DNA of 64,000 nucleotides from an uncultured Chitinophaga sp. (GCF_946479755.1 NZ_CAMLHC010000039.1:5511-69510); one strand, 5' to 3'. Shown: positions 9,568-17,937, numbered from the stretch's first letter. The notes: generated by a model from the sequence alone, not told the origin. Translations and numbers: made by a program.

Positions 9568-10551
9568 TTAGTAGATCACGATGGTATCTTTTTCCTGCCG
9601 GTACCGGAACCCTGCCGTTTGTGAGAGGATGTCCATGACTGCCGGCAGCGACAGCTGTTTAAATTCCGCGGTGATACGCTTTTGCAGCAGTTCTTTTCCG
9701 GTGATGCGGATCTTTATGTTATACCATTGTTGCAGGTCCTCGCAAACAGTATTTAATGGCTCCTGGTCGAAGGTGAGCTGACCGCTGGTCCAGCTGGTGG
9801 CTGCATTGGCAGCTACGGCAGACAGGTGGAAGCTGCCACCCTGTTTATCGACGGTGACCTGTTGATCTGGCTGGAGATCGGTGAGCCGTTGACCATGGTA
9901 GCCTAACAGTCTTACTTTTCCGGAGAGGAGCGTTACGGTGAGCCGGCTCCGGTCGTCTACCTCAAAAGCGGTACCTAATACCTGCGTGGTGTATTTCCCG
10001 GAGGTAACGAGGAATGGCCGTTCGGCAGCGGAGTGGATATTAAAAAAGGCGCGGCCGGATAGGCGTACCTCCCGGATAGCAGTATTAAATTCCGGGATAT
10101 AACTCACGGAGGAACCGGGGAAGATGGTCACCTGGGAGCCGTCTGGCAGCTGCAGTTCGCGGGGTGTTCCCGGTGCAGCGGTGATAGTCTGCCATGCCAA
10201 TACCGGCTGCCGGGGCGCCGGTTTAAAAAACAGCCAGGCGGCCACCGTTACGAGCAGCAGCAGCGTGGCAACTGCAGCGAGCCGTGGATACAGCATCCGG
10301 CGGCGGACAGTGATACCTGCCAGGCGGCGGAACTGCTGCCAGTCATTATCAGAAGCCTTGTCAGGTGTTGAAGCGCTGGTATTGGCCCACGCCGCTTCCA
10401 TGCAGGCCTGTACAAACGCCGCGTCTTTGCCGCTGACGATATACGCCTCAATAGCCGCGCGGATAGCGGGATTGGAAATCTTACCTTCGAAATAGCGGGT
10501 CAGCAAGTGGCTGTCCGGTTGAAAATCTGCCATAGTGATCGATTCATCCAT
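9568..10551 (-). CDS. FecR-family anti-sigma factor
   Basis: A 327-residue anti-sigma factor. The cytoplasmic part (about 1-85) is followed by one membrane segment (YPRLAAVATLLLLVTVAAWL, about 88-108). The periplasmic FecR domain includes WQTITAAPGTPRELQLPDGS and the PFLVTSGKYTTQVLGTAFEV block. The C-terminal STN-contacting domain (about 255-325) contains SGQLTFDQEPLNTVCEDLQQWY. It lies between its sigma factor (45 bp upstream) and the STN-bearing SusC (114 bp downstream), so all three parts of a trans-envelope signalling relay are adjacent. An internal Met at residue 7 is an alternative start. Confidence 0.93.
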   Translation of the reverse strand: MDESITMADFQPDSHLLTRYFEGKISNPAIRAAIEAYIVSGKDAAFVQACMEAAWANTSASTPDKASDNDWQQFRRLAGITVRRRMLYPRLAAVATLLLLVTVAAWLFFKPAPRQPVLAWQTITAAPGTPRELQLPDGSQVTIFPGSSVSYIPEFNTAIREVRLSGRAFFNIHSAAERPFLVTSGKYTTQVLGTAFEVDDRSRLTVTLLSGKVRLLGYHGQRLTDLQPDQQVTVDKQGGSFHLSAVAANAATSWTSGQLTFDQEPLNTVCEDLQQWYNIKIRITGKELLQKRITAEFKQLSLPAVMDILSQTAGFRYRQEKDTIVIY

Positions 10552-10596
10552 AAGGACGACGGTCGATGGCTGGTCAAACTATCGGAGCAGCCGGAA

Positions 10597-11217
10597 TTAA
10601 TATTCCGTTAACATTGGCACCAGCACAACGGCTGCCAGCATGAGGAAATCGGCGTAGTCATGTAACTCTCTCCTGATGAATTTCAGCGAGGCGGCGATAT
10701 GGTTCTGTACCGTGAAGATAGATACATTCAGTTGCGCCGCGATTTCGGCATAACTCATACCCCGTTCACGGTTAAGGATAAACGCTTCCCGGCGGCGGGG
10801 CGGCAGCTTGTCGAGGCAGGCGCGGTAGCGGGTAAGCAACTCCCGGTAGCTGACCGTTTCGCTGATGTTCTCTGTGGCGGGCGCCTCTTCTTCCCGGGCG
10901 CCGAGCGTTACCAGCGTCTTTTTACGACGCAGCATGCTCACCGTTTCATGGCGCATCATGGTAAAAAGGTAGCTGTTGAAATCACTGAGCGTGGCGATCC
11001 TTGCTTTCTGCTGCCATACCTTCAGCATTACGTTCATGGCCAGTTCCTCGCTGATCGCCGGATCATCGGTATAGCTCAGGGTATAGCGTTTCAGCCGGGG
11101 AAAATAATATTCGAAGAGTGGTTTGAATTGCAGGTCATTTCCGGCCAGCCAGTCGTGCAACAGTATTGGAATCAGCGTAGAGTCTTCCATCAGACAGCTC
11201 ATTTTTGATGGAAGCAA
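10597..11217 (-). CDS. RNA polymerase ECF sigma factor
   Basis: An ECF sigma factor of up to 206 residues. Region 2 covers about 30-100 (FKPLFEYYFPRLKRYTLSYT, then SEELAMNVMLKVWQQKA) and region 4 about 130-190 (YAEIAAQLNVSIFTVQNHIAASLKFI). The C-terminus ends in a hydrophobic tail (ADFLMLAAVVLVPMLTEY). The most likely start may be the second internal Met (MEDSTLIPILLHDW, at 11190), because the first nine residues look unrelated to the family. It should activate the SusCD-phosphatase operon downstream and be held in check by the adjacent FecR. Confidence 0.92.
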   Translation of the reverse strand: MLPSKMSCLMEDSTLIPILLHDWLAGNDLQFKPLFEYYFPRLKRYTLSYTDDPAISEELAMNVMLKVWQQKARIATLSDFNSYLFTMMRHETVSMLRRKKTLVTLGAREEEAPATENISETVSYRELLTRYRACLDKLPPRRREAFILNRERGMSYAEIAAQLNVSIFTVQNHIAASLKFIRRELHDYADFLMLAAVVLVPMLTEY

Positions 11218-11284
11218 AAATAACAGTGGAATATTAAGGGATTATTAACTCGTTGAGTGGGTGGCAAGCGTGGCAGCGAGGTAG

Positions 11285-11318
11285 TTGGCAGGAACAACCG
11301 AATTTTTTATTATCTTTA
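11285..11318 (+). promoter_or_regulatory. Bacteroidota-type promoter for the EamA-deacylase operon
   Basis: A -7-like box TATCTTTA (11311-11318) matches the Bacteroidota consensus TAnnTTTG in seven of eight positions. A TTGG box (11285-11288) stands 22 bp upstream, near the usual -33 spacing. Transcription would start about 10 bases before the leader ORF. Confidence 0.5.
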
Positions 11319-11337
11319 ACGGATATATACATATACT

Positions 11338-11382
11338 ATGCAACGTTTATTCTCTTCCAATACACCTCCGCCGGTAGCCTAA
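11338..11382 (+). CDS. Short leader ORF encoding a polyproline peptide
   Basis: A 14-codon ORF, MQRLFSSNTPPPVA then TAA, lies about 20 bases after a good promoter and 145 bp before the EamA gene. Three successive Pro codons (CCT CCG CCG) near the end are a classic ribosome-slowing sequence. The operon it precedes encodes a prolyl-tRNA editing enzyme, so Pro-dependent attenuation is an attractive reading. A perfect 7-bp hairpin follows 28 bases later. The boxes ATACTATGCA and CCGGTAGCCT in this ORF recur with nearly the same spacing at 31986-32032. No ribosome-binding site is visible, which is normal for this phylum. Whether it is translated is inference. Confidence 0.45.
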   Translation: MQRLFSSNTPPPVA

Positions 11383-11410
11383 GGGCTGAATAACCGGATG
11401 ACGCATGATA

Positions 11411-11431
11411 TTCCCGTTTGTGTGACGGGAA
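11411..11431 (+). promoter_or_regulatory. Leader hairpin downstream of the polyproline ORF
   Basis: TTCCCGT (11411-11417) and ACGGGAA (11425-11431) form a perfect 7-bp stem with a 7-base loop. No U-run follows directly. It sits in the untranslated leader between the short ORF and the EamA gene and could be one of two alternative structures in an attenuator. Confidence 0.45.
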
Positions 11432-11526
11432 CAGGTTCTCGTATGTTTTCCTTTCTGTATTTCAGGGTTGTTTAGCCTCTGCTCAGCACGTGGTTATTCT
11501 TTAGTATTTATCAGACAAATCCTGAA

Positions 11527-12426
11527 ATGAAAAATTTTAAATATTCGCTCATGGTCCTGTTGGGAGGGATCATGTACGGAACGATGTCCTCGTTCGTAAA
11601 ACTATCCTATGCATCAGGCTATCATGCCGCCGAGATTGCTTTTTCTATGTCCCTCATATCCGCGGTGCTGCTGGGGATGGTCCTGTTGTTCTCAAGGGGT
11701 AAGCATAACAGGGTGAAGCTGTCAGGCAGATCAGCGATCTCATTGTTGTTAGTAGGAAGCCTCATCGGGCTGACGAACTTTCTGTATTACCTGTCGGTGA
11801 GTTATATCTCCGCCTCGCTGGCGATCGTGATCCTGATGCAATTCACCTGGTTCAGTTTACTACTGGAATGGCTTATTTTCCGGCAGCGGCCGGGCAGGCT
11901 GGAGCTGATCATCGTGCTGTTTATCCTGGGGGGCACCGTTATGGCGGGCAACCTGTTCCAGGCGGAGGCTTTGTCTTTCTCCTGGCGGGGAATGGCTTTT
12001 GCCCTGGCCTCATCCTTCACCTATGCAGTGTATATTGTGGCCAATAGCAGGGTAGGCAAAGTAGTAAGGTGGCAGTCCAAAAGTACGCTCATTATGATCG
12101 GTTCCGCGTTGATTATCTTTGTCGTCAATGCCCGCACGATCGTATCCGACAGCCATCTGGATTATACGTTCCTCTTATGGGCGGTATTCCTCGCTGCGGT
12201 GGGAACCACTATACCCACCGCCCTTTTTGCCGCCGGTATTCCGAAAATCGGCGCCGCTACCAGCGCCATCCTGATGACGGTAGAATTTCCGGTGGCTGTT
12301 TTATGTGCCTATATTGTGCTGCATGAAGCCATCAGTCCGGTGCAGATAGCGGGTATCGTCGTGATGCTGGCGTCCATTGCGGCTATGAACTATTACAAAT
12401 CGTCAAAAACAAAAAAAGAAAGCTGA
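11527..12426 (+). CDS. EamA/DMT-family transporter
   Basis: A 299-residue inner-membrane protein with about ten membrane segments in two EamA repeats. The first starts at YSLMVLLGGIMYGTMSSFVK and ends near ILGGTVMAGNLF; the second starts at GMAFALASSFTYAVYIVANS and ends near IAGIVVMLASIAAMNYY. Members of the drug/metabolite transporter superfamily usually export amino acids or metabolites. The gene has a 309-bp upstream region containing a promoter, a short leader ORF and a hairpin. It is followed after 2 bp by a prolyl-tRNA deacylase gene, so the two form an operon. A link to proline or a proline analogue is therefore suggested by context only. Confidence 0.9.
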   Translation: MKNFKYSLMVLLGGIMYGTMSSFVKLSYASGYHAAEIAFSMSLISAVLLGMVLLFSRGKHNRVKLSGRSAISLLLVGSLIGLTNFLYYLSVSYISASLAIVILMQFTWFSLLLEWLIFRQRPGRLELIIVLFILGGTVMAGNLFQAEALSFSWRGMAFALASSFTYAVYIVANSRVGKVVRWQSKSTLIMIGSALIIFVVNARTIVSDSHLDYTFLLWAVFLAAVGTTIPTALFAAGIPKIGAATSAILMTVEFPVAVLCAYIVLHEAISPVQIAGIVVMLASIAAMNYYKSSKTKKES

Positions 12427-12428
12427 GC

Positions 12429-12968
12429 ATGTTTTATATCAGTGAAGTAAAAAATACGCCGCCGGCGACCTTTAAGACAACCTTACAGGAGATGGTTTAC
12501 CGCCTGCTGCAACAGCAAAAGGTGCCGTTTGAGCGGGTAGACAACGACGAAGCTATTACCATGGAAGATTGTATCATCATCAATCGCCAGCTGAACATGA
12601 AAACAGTGAAGACGCTGTTTCTGTGCAACCGCCAGCAGACAGCCTTTTACCTGTTCGTCACCACCGCCGACAAACCATTTATCACAAAGGACTTCAGCCG
12701 GGTAATGGATATCCCCCGGGTATCTTTCGCTCCGGCAGAATTACTGGATAAGATGCTGGGTACCACCATCGGCGCCACCACTATCTTCGGTGTACTACTG
12801 GATAAAGACAACCAGGTACAGGTAGTCATTGACAAGGACGTGCTTTCAGAAGAAGGATATGGCTGCAGCGACGGTACCACCACGAGTTACATGAAAGTCA
12901 GCAGGGACTGGATCATGCAAGATTTCCTGGCATATGCCGGGCATGTGCCGAAGATCATTGAGATATAA
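12429..12968 (+). CDS. Prolyl-tRNA deacylase-like protein (YbaK/ProX family)
   Basis: A 179-residue cytoplasmic trans-editing enzyme of the YbaK/PrdX fold. The family pattern is visible: a conserved Lys-rich segment (NMKTVKTLFLCNRQQTAFYLF), a central domain around FSPAELLDK-like FAPAELLDKMLGT, and the signature TTIGATTIFGVLLDKDNQVQVVID. Such proteins hydrolyse mischarged Ala-tRNA(Pro) or related species. It is the second gene of an operon with an EamA transporter, and a bidirectional terminator follows within 10 bp. The presence of a Pro-Pro-Pro leader peptide ahead of the operon fits a role in proline decoding. The exact mischarged substrate is unknown. Confidence 0.85.
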   Translation: MFYISEVKNTPPATFKTTLQEMVYRLLQQQKVPFERVDNDEAITMEDCIIINRQLNMKTVKTLFLCNRQQTAFYLFVTTADKPFITKDFSRVMDIPRVSFAPAELLDKMLGTTIGATTIFGVLLDKDNQVQVVIDKDVLSEEGYGCSDGTTTSYMKVSRDWIMQDFLAYAGHVPKIIEI

Positions 12969-12977
12969 GTAAAAGGC

Positions 12978-13009
12978 AAAAGGTTGTAAGGTAACACTTA
13001 CAACCTTTT
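12978..13009. terminator. Bidirectional terminator
   Basis: AAAAGGTTGTAAG (12978-12990) pairs perfectly with CTTACAACCTTTT (12997-13009), a 13-bp stem with a 6-base loop and A/T tracts on both sides. It serves the deacylase operon on one strand and the HAD gene on the other; the HAD stop codon lies inside the stem. Confidence 0.85.
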
Positions 13010-13453
13010 GTTTATGGCTAATTGATGTACTACCGTCTCCGTCCATTCCACGTCCCCTTCCGCTATAATAATCGTTCTGAAGCCGTGCCGCTCCCCTTCC
13101 ATGGCCACGCCGGGAGAATCATCTATATGTACGTCAATATCAAAGGCCGGCGGGTACTTCGAAATACTGCCGGCTGTTTTACCTAATGTTTTATCGTGGA
13201 TGTTTTTGTTGATGATCTTATCGAGTCCGATACCATAACTGAGGAACAGCCGCCGCACATAAGCCGGCGATCTGTAGGAGGTGGTGTAAACATACAGCCG
13301 GTGGTTGTCACGACGCAGCTGTTTCATCAGCCGAACCGTCCCCTGCCTGATTTTTTCACGGCTGAAAAGCCGGTGCCATATTGTTTTTCGTTCTACCGGA
13401 AATTGTTTCATTCCGGGTATTAAGGTGTCGTCAAGGTCAAATGAGATAATCAA
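12998..13453 (-). CDS. Small HAD-superfamily hydrolase
   Basis: A 151-residue cytoplasmic protein with HAD motif I at the very N-terminus (SFDLDDTL), a threonine-type motif II (LYVYTTSY, about 54-61), a Lys-containing segment for motif III, and motif IV near VHIDDSPGV. There is no large cap domain, and the length is short for the family. Likely a phosphatase acting on a nucleotide or small phosphorylated compound; substrate not predictable. It converges on the deacylase gene and shares its terminator. Confidence 0.8.
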   Translation of the reverse strand: MIISFDLDDTLIPGMKQFPVERKTIWHRLFSREKIRQGTVRLMKQLRRDNHRLYVYTTSYRSPAYVRRLFLSYGIGLDKIINKNIHDKTLGKTAGSISKYPPAFDIDVHIDDSPGVAMEGERHGFRTIIIAEGDVEWTETVVHQLAINKRL

Positions 13454-13511
13454 GGGCGCGGTGTTGTTTACTGAAACGAGGCTAAAAATACTGCCTTTTC
13501 ATGATTTGCCG

Positions 13512-14549
13512 CTATATCTTCTCCCCTTCCACGATGCTCACCTCGGTGATATCGAGATCGATGACCCGTGTGAGCCGCAGCCCGGAACGACGGAATAATT
13601 CCCCGAATTCCGCAGCTGTCCTTTCTTTGCCCCCTGTTACCACGAGCATATTCACATCCATAAATTTGGCGCCGTGCAATGTGTTGCCTTCGGGAACAAC
13701 GCCGTCAACAACCAGGATTTTGCTCTCCGGCTTCATCGCTTTGCTCACAACGCTCAGGATGCGTACGGAATCTTCATCATCCCAGTCATGGATGATCATT
13801 TTAAGGAGATAGGCATCCGCTCCTGCCGGTACCTGCTCGAAGAAGTTGCCGCTCACGGCAGAACAACGATGGCGCAACAGCGGGTCGGCTGTCAGCAACG
13901 CGGCGGTTTGTTCCACCACATAAGGGACATCGAAGACAATGCCCGACGGCCCCGGTGTACTTTTCAGAATCGCGGACAACAGGGAACCGTTGCTACCGCC
14001 GACATCGATGATCGTTTTGAAAACCGAAAAGTCGTACTTTTCCAGGATAGCAGGACTCAGAAAACTGGTCACCGCCGTCATGGCTTTCATAAAATTCAGT
14101 CCTCTGTCAGCATGTTTTTTATAATGCTCCCAGAGATTTTCGCCATAATGCTCATCAAAGGCGGTTTTTCCCGTTCTGACGCTGTCGATCAGATTCCCCC
14201 AGGGCACGTAAAATTCCCCCATCTCTGCCAGCAGAAAGGCTTTCATGCTGCCTTCGACATCGCCGATCAGCGCGATGGAATCAGGCGTATTGATAAACAC
14301 ACCGGGCGTTTGTTCTTCAAAAACACCATTGGCTGCCAGCAGTTTCAGCAGGCGGTGGAGCGATGGCGCATGGGTGCCTGTCTCGGCCGCCAGCGCGTTT
14401 ATCTCCATAGGGCCGGAGGACAGTATTTCAGCGATGTTCAGCCTGGCGGCGGTATATACACTACAGGAAACCCAGTGATTGGTGATGTGGCGAAGGATGT
14501 TTCCCGTATGCTCAGCGGTGGCACGTAAGCCGGATAAATCAGTGCGCAT
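13512..14549 (-). CDS. SAM-dependent O-methyltransferase (plant/ASMT-like family 2)
   Basis: A 345-residue methyltransferase. The N-terminal half (about 15-110) is a winged-helix dimerisation domain (SVYTAARLNIAEILSSGPMEINALAAETG). The C-terminal Rossmann domain has the SAM-binding motif IIDVGGSNGSLLSAIL (about 183-198), an acidic strand IVFDVPYVV, and the catalytic His in LLKMIIHDWDDEDS. Family members methylate hydroxyls of phenolic or polyketide substrates. It is transcribed divergently from a tyrosine phenol-lyase gene 124 bp away, so a phenolic acceptor is a reasonable but unproven guess. Confidence 0.88.
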   Translation of the reverse strand: MRTDLSGLRATAEHTGNILRHITNHWVSCSVYTAARLNIAEILSSGPMEINALAAETGTHAPSLHRLLKLLAANGVFEEQTPGVFINTPDSIALIGDVEGSMKAFLLAEMGEFYVPWGNLIDSVRTGKTAFDEHYGENLWEHYKKHADRGLNFMKAMTAVTSFLSPAILEKYDFSVFKTIIDVGGSNGSLLSAILKSTPGPSGIVFDVPYVVEQTAALLTADPLLRHRCSAVSGNFFEQVPAGADAYLLKMIIHDWDDEDSVRILSVVSKAMKPESKILVVDGVVPEGNTLHGAKFMDVNMLVVTGGKERTAAEFGELFRRSGLRLTRVIDLDITEVSIVEGEKI

Positions 14550-14673
14550 AGGATAGTTTTTTTGAAAAATATGGTTATCTTAAATTTAACCATAAAGCCT
14601 GCTGTTCCCACCGCAGTGATGGTACTTATTTTTCAAGAATATCGCCTTTTACCAAAACAATCGTAGCTATCTT

Positions 14674-16077
14674 ATGAAGAAATCTCACTGGGCAGAACCC
14701 TACAAAATCAAGATGGTAGAGCCGCTCCGAAAGACCTCCCGCGAAGAACGCAAAAAGCTGATTGAAGACGCCGGCTTTAACACATTTCAGTTAAAATCTG
14801 CAGATGTGTACATCGACCTGCTGACCGACAGTGGCACCAGCGCCATGAGCGACCGCCAGTGGGCCGGTCTGATGATGGGCGACGAAGCTTATTCCGGCAG
14901 CCGCAACTTCTACCACCTGGAGGCGGTAGTACAGGAGTATTACGGATACAAGTATGTCGTTCCCACCCACCAGGGCAGAGGGGCGGAACACCTGATCGCC
15001 CGCCTGCTGATACGGCCCGGCATGTATGTTCCGGGTAACATGTACTTCACCACCACACGGCTGCACCAGGAACTGGCAGGCGGCAATTTTACCGATGTCA
15101 TTACCGACGAAGCCCATGATCCCGATTCCGATTTCCCCTTCAAAGGAAATATAGACCTGCAGAAGCTTGAAGACATCATCCGGAAGGCAGGCGCAGCCAA
15201 TATCGCCTATCTCAGTTTAGCCACCACGGTGAACATGGCCGGAGGACAGCCCATATCACTGGGAAACATGAAACAGGTACGAAAGCTCACACAACAGCAC
15301 GGTATCCGCATCATCCATGATATGGCCAGAGTAGCAGAAAACGCCTTTATGATCCAGCAACATGAAGCCGGTTATGCCGACAGGACCGTCGCTTCCATCG
15401 TAAAGGAAATCTGTTCGCTGACAGACGGCGCTGTCATGAGCGGTAAAAAAGACGCGCTGGTCAATATCGGCGGGTTCCTCGCGCTCAACGACGAAGGCCT
15501 GTACGAAGAAGCCAAAAACCTGGTGATCGTATACGAAGGCATGCATACCTATGGCGGCCTTGCCGGACGCGACATGGAAGCCATGGCCATTGGTATTACC
15601 GAGTCGGTGGAAGAAGCCCATATCGCCGCCCGCGTTTACCAGGTGCATTACCTGGGCAACCTGCTGAAAGAAGCCGGTATCCCTGTATTGAACCCTATCG
15701 GCACTCACGGCGTGTTTCTCAATGCCCGTACCTTTTTACCGCATATCCCGCAAATCCGCTTTCCCGCCCAGGCATTGACCGTAGCGTTGTATGAAGCCGG
15801 CGGGGTACGGACTGTCGAAAGAGGCATCGTGTCTGCCGGCCGTGATAAAGAAACCGGAGACCATCACTATCCCTCGCTGGAGCTGGTACGGCTGGCCATC
15901 CCCAGAAGAGTGTACACCCTCTCTCATATGGACGTGGTAGCAGATGCCATCATTGAAACATATGAAAACAGATACAACATACCCGGACTGGAGTTTACCA
16001 TGGAACCCAAATACCTCCGCTTCTTTCAGGCGCGGTTTAAACAGCTGGCGCCCGAACCAGCTACCACAACACACTAA
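14674..16077 (+). CDS. tpl: Tyrosine phenol-lyase (beta-tyrosinase)
   Basis: A 467-residue PLP-dependent beta-eliminating lyase. It splits L-tyrosine into phenol, pyruvate and ammonia, reversibly. The PLP lysine is in MSGKKDALVNIGG and the PLP-binding Asp in IIHDMARVAENAF. Features separating tyrosine phenol-lyase from tryptophanase favour the former: GNMYFTTTR, GVRTVERGIVSAGRD (the Arg that binds the phenol ring) and RFFQARF (Phe where tryptophanase has His). The DMAR motif, however, has Ala where the Citrobacter enzyme has Thr, as in tryptophanase. A strong terminator follows 22 bp after the stop. Physiological role is probably amino acid catabolism. Confidence 0.85.
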   Translation: MKKSHWAEPYKIKMVEPLRKTSREERKKLIEDAGFNTFQLKSADVYIDLLTDSGTSAMSDRQWAGLMMGDEAYSGSRNFYHLEAVVQEYYGYKYVVPTHQGRGAEHLIARLLIRPGMYVPGNMYFTTTRLHQELAGGNFTDVITDEAHDPDSDFPFKGNIDLQKLEDIIRKAGAANIAYLSLATTVNMAGGQPISLGNMKQVRKLTQQHGIRIIHDMARVAENAFMIQQHEAGYADRTVASIVKEICSLTDGAVMSGKKDALVNIGGFLALNDEGLYEEAKNLVIVYEGMHTYGGLAGRDMEAMAIGITESVEEAHIAARVYQVHYLGNLLKEAGIPVLNPIGTHGVFLNARTFLPHIPQIRFPAQALTVALYEAGGVRTVERGIVSAGRDKETGDHHYPSLELVRLAIPRRVYTLSHMDVVADAIIETYENRYNIPGLEFTMEPKYLRFFQARFKQLAPEPATTTH

Positions 16078-16099
16078 TGAATATCCAGGGATAATGAAG

Positions 16100-16126
16100 A
16101 ATAGCCCTCCCGGCGGGAGGGCTATT
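16100..16126 (+). terminator. Terminator after tyrosine phenol-lyase
   Basis: AATAGCCCTCCC (16100-16111) and GGGAGGGCTATT (16115-16126) form a perfect 12-bp stem with a 3-base loop, followed by TTCGTTTCT. Confidence 0.8.
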
Positions 16127-16189
16127 TCGTTTCTAAAATGAACAAAAAGCGCGCTGAATCATTTTCTATCTGGAAGCCTTTCCGAAAAA

Positions 16190-16903
16190 ATGATGCTCAT
16201 GGAACAAAAACTCATCATCGACTGGACCCAGATGCCCACCTACAACACCGTAATGGCCGTAGCAGCAGGGGCCGCATTACTTTCCATTGCCCGCACCGGC
16301 AGACGCCTGTATGAAAAACAGGAAATCAGGCCGCTGGGTATCTGTATCAATTTCGCCATGCTCGGGCTACTGCTATTTTGCACCGGGCTGCATATGACAC
16401 TCACCTGGCCGATGGCCAAATACTTCCCTTTTGACAATATCGTTTTCGGAGAACCCAGTCTCACCCTGGGTGTACTGCTGCTTGGCCTCGCCTTCTATTT
16501 CGGTCAGTACCGGCGGCATGGAGGCTTTTCATTGTCAGACATCTCGAAAGACATCTGCGAGTGGCGTTACCTGCTGTATGGCATCGGTCTTGCGCTGATA
16601 GGCATCGGCTGCGCCGGCGTCGCCTTTCAGCTTTTCGCCGCACCCAAAGAAGAACCGATATCCGGTAATTTCGCTGACTACCCCATGCTGGAAGCCACTT
16701 TCATCTCTACCGTTTACGCGCTGACAGGCCTCTCCGCCCTGCTGACACCCGTCGCCCTGCAACACTGGACGCAGGAAATATCGTTGACCGGCATACATAA
16801 AACCGTTTACTGCTTCCTGGTGATCACCGGGTATACCTGGCTGCTTTTTGGCGCGCTGAACTTTTTCACTCATATCGGCCTGATTGTGCATACCATGGGA
16901 TAA
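16190..16903 (+). CDS. DUF981-like integral membrane protein
   Basis: A 237-residue (or 234 if the Met at 16199 is used) membrane protein with about six or seven hydrophobic segments: near 22-38, 52-72, 88-105, 128-152, 170-190 and 205-228. The segment FPFDNIVFGEPSLTLGVLLLGLAFYFGQ resembles the DUF981 family, recognised from memory and not searched. No catalytic motif is visible. It begins 60 bp after the terminator of the tyrosine phenol-lyase gene and is followed by an unrelated cytoplasmic protein after 19 bp. Function unknown. Confidence 0.65.
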   Translation: MMLMEQKLIIDWTQMPTYNTVMAVAAGAALLSIARTGRRLYEKQEIRPLGICINFAMLGLLLFCTGLHMTLTWPMAKYFPFDNIVFGEPSLTLGVLLLGLAFYFGQYRRHGGFSLSDISKDICEWRYLLYGIGLALIGIGCAGVAFQLFAAPKEEPISGNFADYPMLEATFISTVYALTGLSALLTPVALQHWTQEISLTGIHKTVYCFLVITGYTWLLFGALNFFTHIGLIVHTMG

Positions 16904-16922
16904 AATTGTAAGTTGCAGGGTG

Positions 16923-17642
16923 ATGACCGATTTTTCTTCCTTACTCCAGCTCGACAAAGAAGCGCTCGCCACACTAGCCAACGCTTACAGCAGCTATGCC
17001 ACCTACCTCGACGCGGGACAGTCTGACGATCTGCCGACGATCGCCGGCAGCTATATGAAGGCCGCCGGCTATGAAATGCTGTTCGACCAGGCCACCGCTA
17101 AGAAATGGTATTCCCGGGCGACGGACTATTTCATCCGCGCAGCAGACACCTACGGCATCATCGCTGCGATCTGCTGTAACCAGTCCCCGGAGATGAAAGT
17201 CGGCCCCACCCCTACGCCAGACCTGCAATTTTACAAGTTATTAAGCGGGTATTTTAATGATACGCCCGTGGACATCACAGCCTGGCAGGAGCCCGTAGGA
17301 CGCCTGCAGATACCTATGCGGCTGTATCTCGAAGCCTTCGACGCCACGGAAGAATGCACTGCGGTCACAGCGCTGCCCGCTGCCTGGAAGCCACTTCTCA
17401 CGCGCATGCATACACGCCCGAGATTACTCAGTAAAGATACCAAACGGTGGCGCAGTCTCGAAGGGACCATCAACCCGATAGAACCGGAAACGGTCGCCAC
17501 CTGCGTGACGTTGCTGACCGTCGCACACCGGCAGGGGATTACATGGGAAAGTATGGAGGAAGAGGTGCAGCAACAGCAGGATGTTGCGTTTATTGCGGCA
17601 AAGCTGGCGCTGCTGCTGTTATCAGCAGCATCATCTTATTAG
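16923..17642 (+). CDS. Hypothetical cytoplasmic protein
   Basis: A 239-residue protein starting at MTDFSSLLQLDKEALATLAN; an upstream in-frame ATG at 16884 would overlap the preceding gene and is less likely. The sequence is mostly alpha-helical, with TPR-like segments (AKKWYSRATDYFIRAADTYG, about 56-77) and an Ala/Leu-rich C-terminus (AAKLALLLLSAASSY). No signal peptide, metal motif or catalytic signature is seen. It follows the DUF981-like membrane protein by 19 bp and may be cotranscribed. I do not recognise the family. Confidence 0.7.
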   Translation: MTDFSSLLQLDKEALATLANAYSSYATYLDAGQSDDLPTIAGSYMKAAGYEMLFDQATAKKWYSRATDYFIRAADTYGIIAAICCNQSPEMKVGPTPTPDLQFYKLLSGYFNDTPVDITAWQEPVGRLQIPMRLYLEAFDATEECTAVTALPAAWKPLLTRMHTRPRLLSKDTKRWRSLEGTINPIEPETVATCVTLLTVAHRQGITWESMEEEVQQQQDVAFIAAKLALLLLSAASSY

Positions 17643-17937
17643 TTTCTAAATCAATTTATATTAACCGGTTATTAACTGCTGAAGAAGCAGGACAAAGGCA
17701 GGTTTAGGGGCGATGCTGATATTTTTACGTCCTCTTTCAGGTATAATTAATCATGAGTAAAAAACATCACAAATATCTCCCCATTACTGAAGCTAAAATC
17801 TATTGATTTCCTTGGGCAAAACCAATCTGGCACTGGACGGGGATACTTGTCCTCCTGACTTTAAAAAACTTTTTTTAGCTTAAACACCTTATCCAGTAAA
17901 AGTTTGATCAAATTTCAAATCGATTTTAGCCAGACAA
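17643..17937. other. AT-rich intergenic stretch with a short broken frame
   Basis: This 295-base stretch contains no convincing gene. An ATG at 17753 opens a 17-codon frame (MSKKHHKYLPITEAKIY, stop at 17804-17806). A one-base shift would continue it with plausible protein-like sequence (SIDFLGQNQSGTGRGYLSS) to about 17860. It may be a relic of a small gene. The stretch leads into an AT-rich immunity-like gene on the other strand. Confidence 0.3.
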
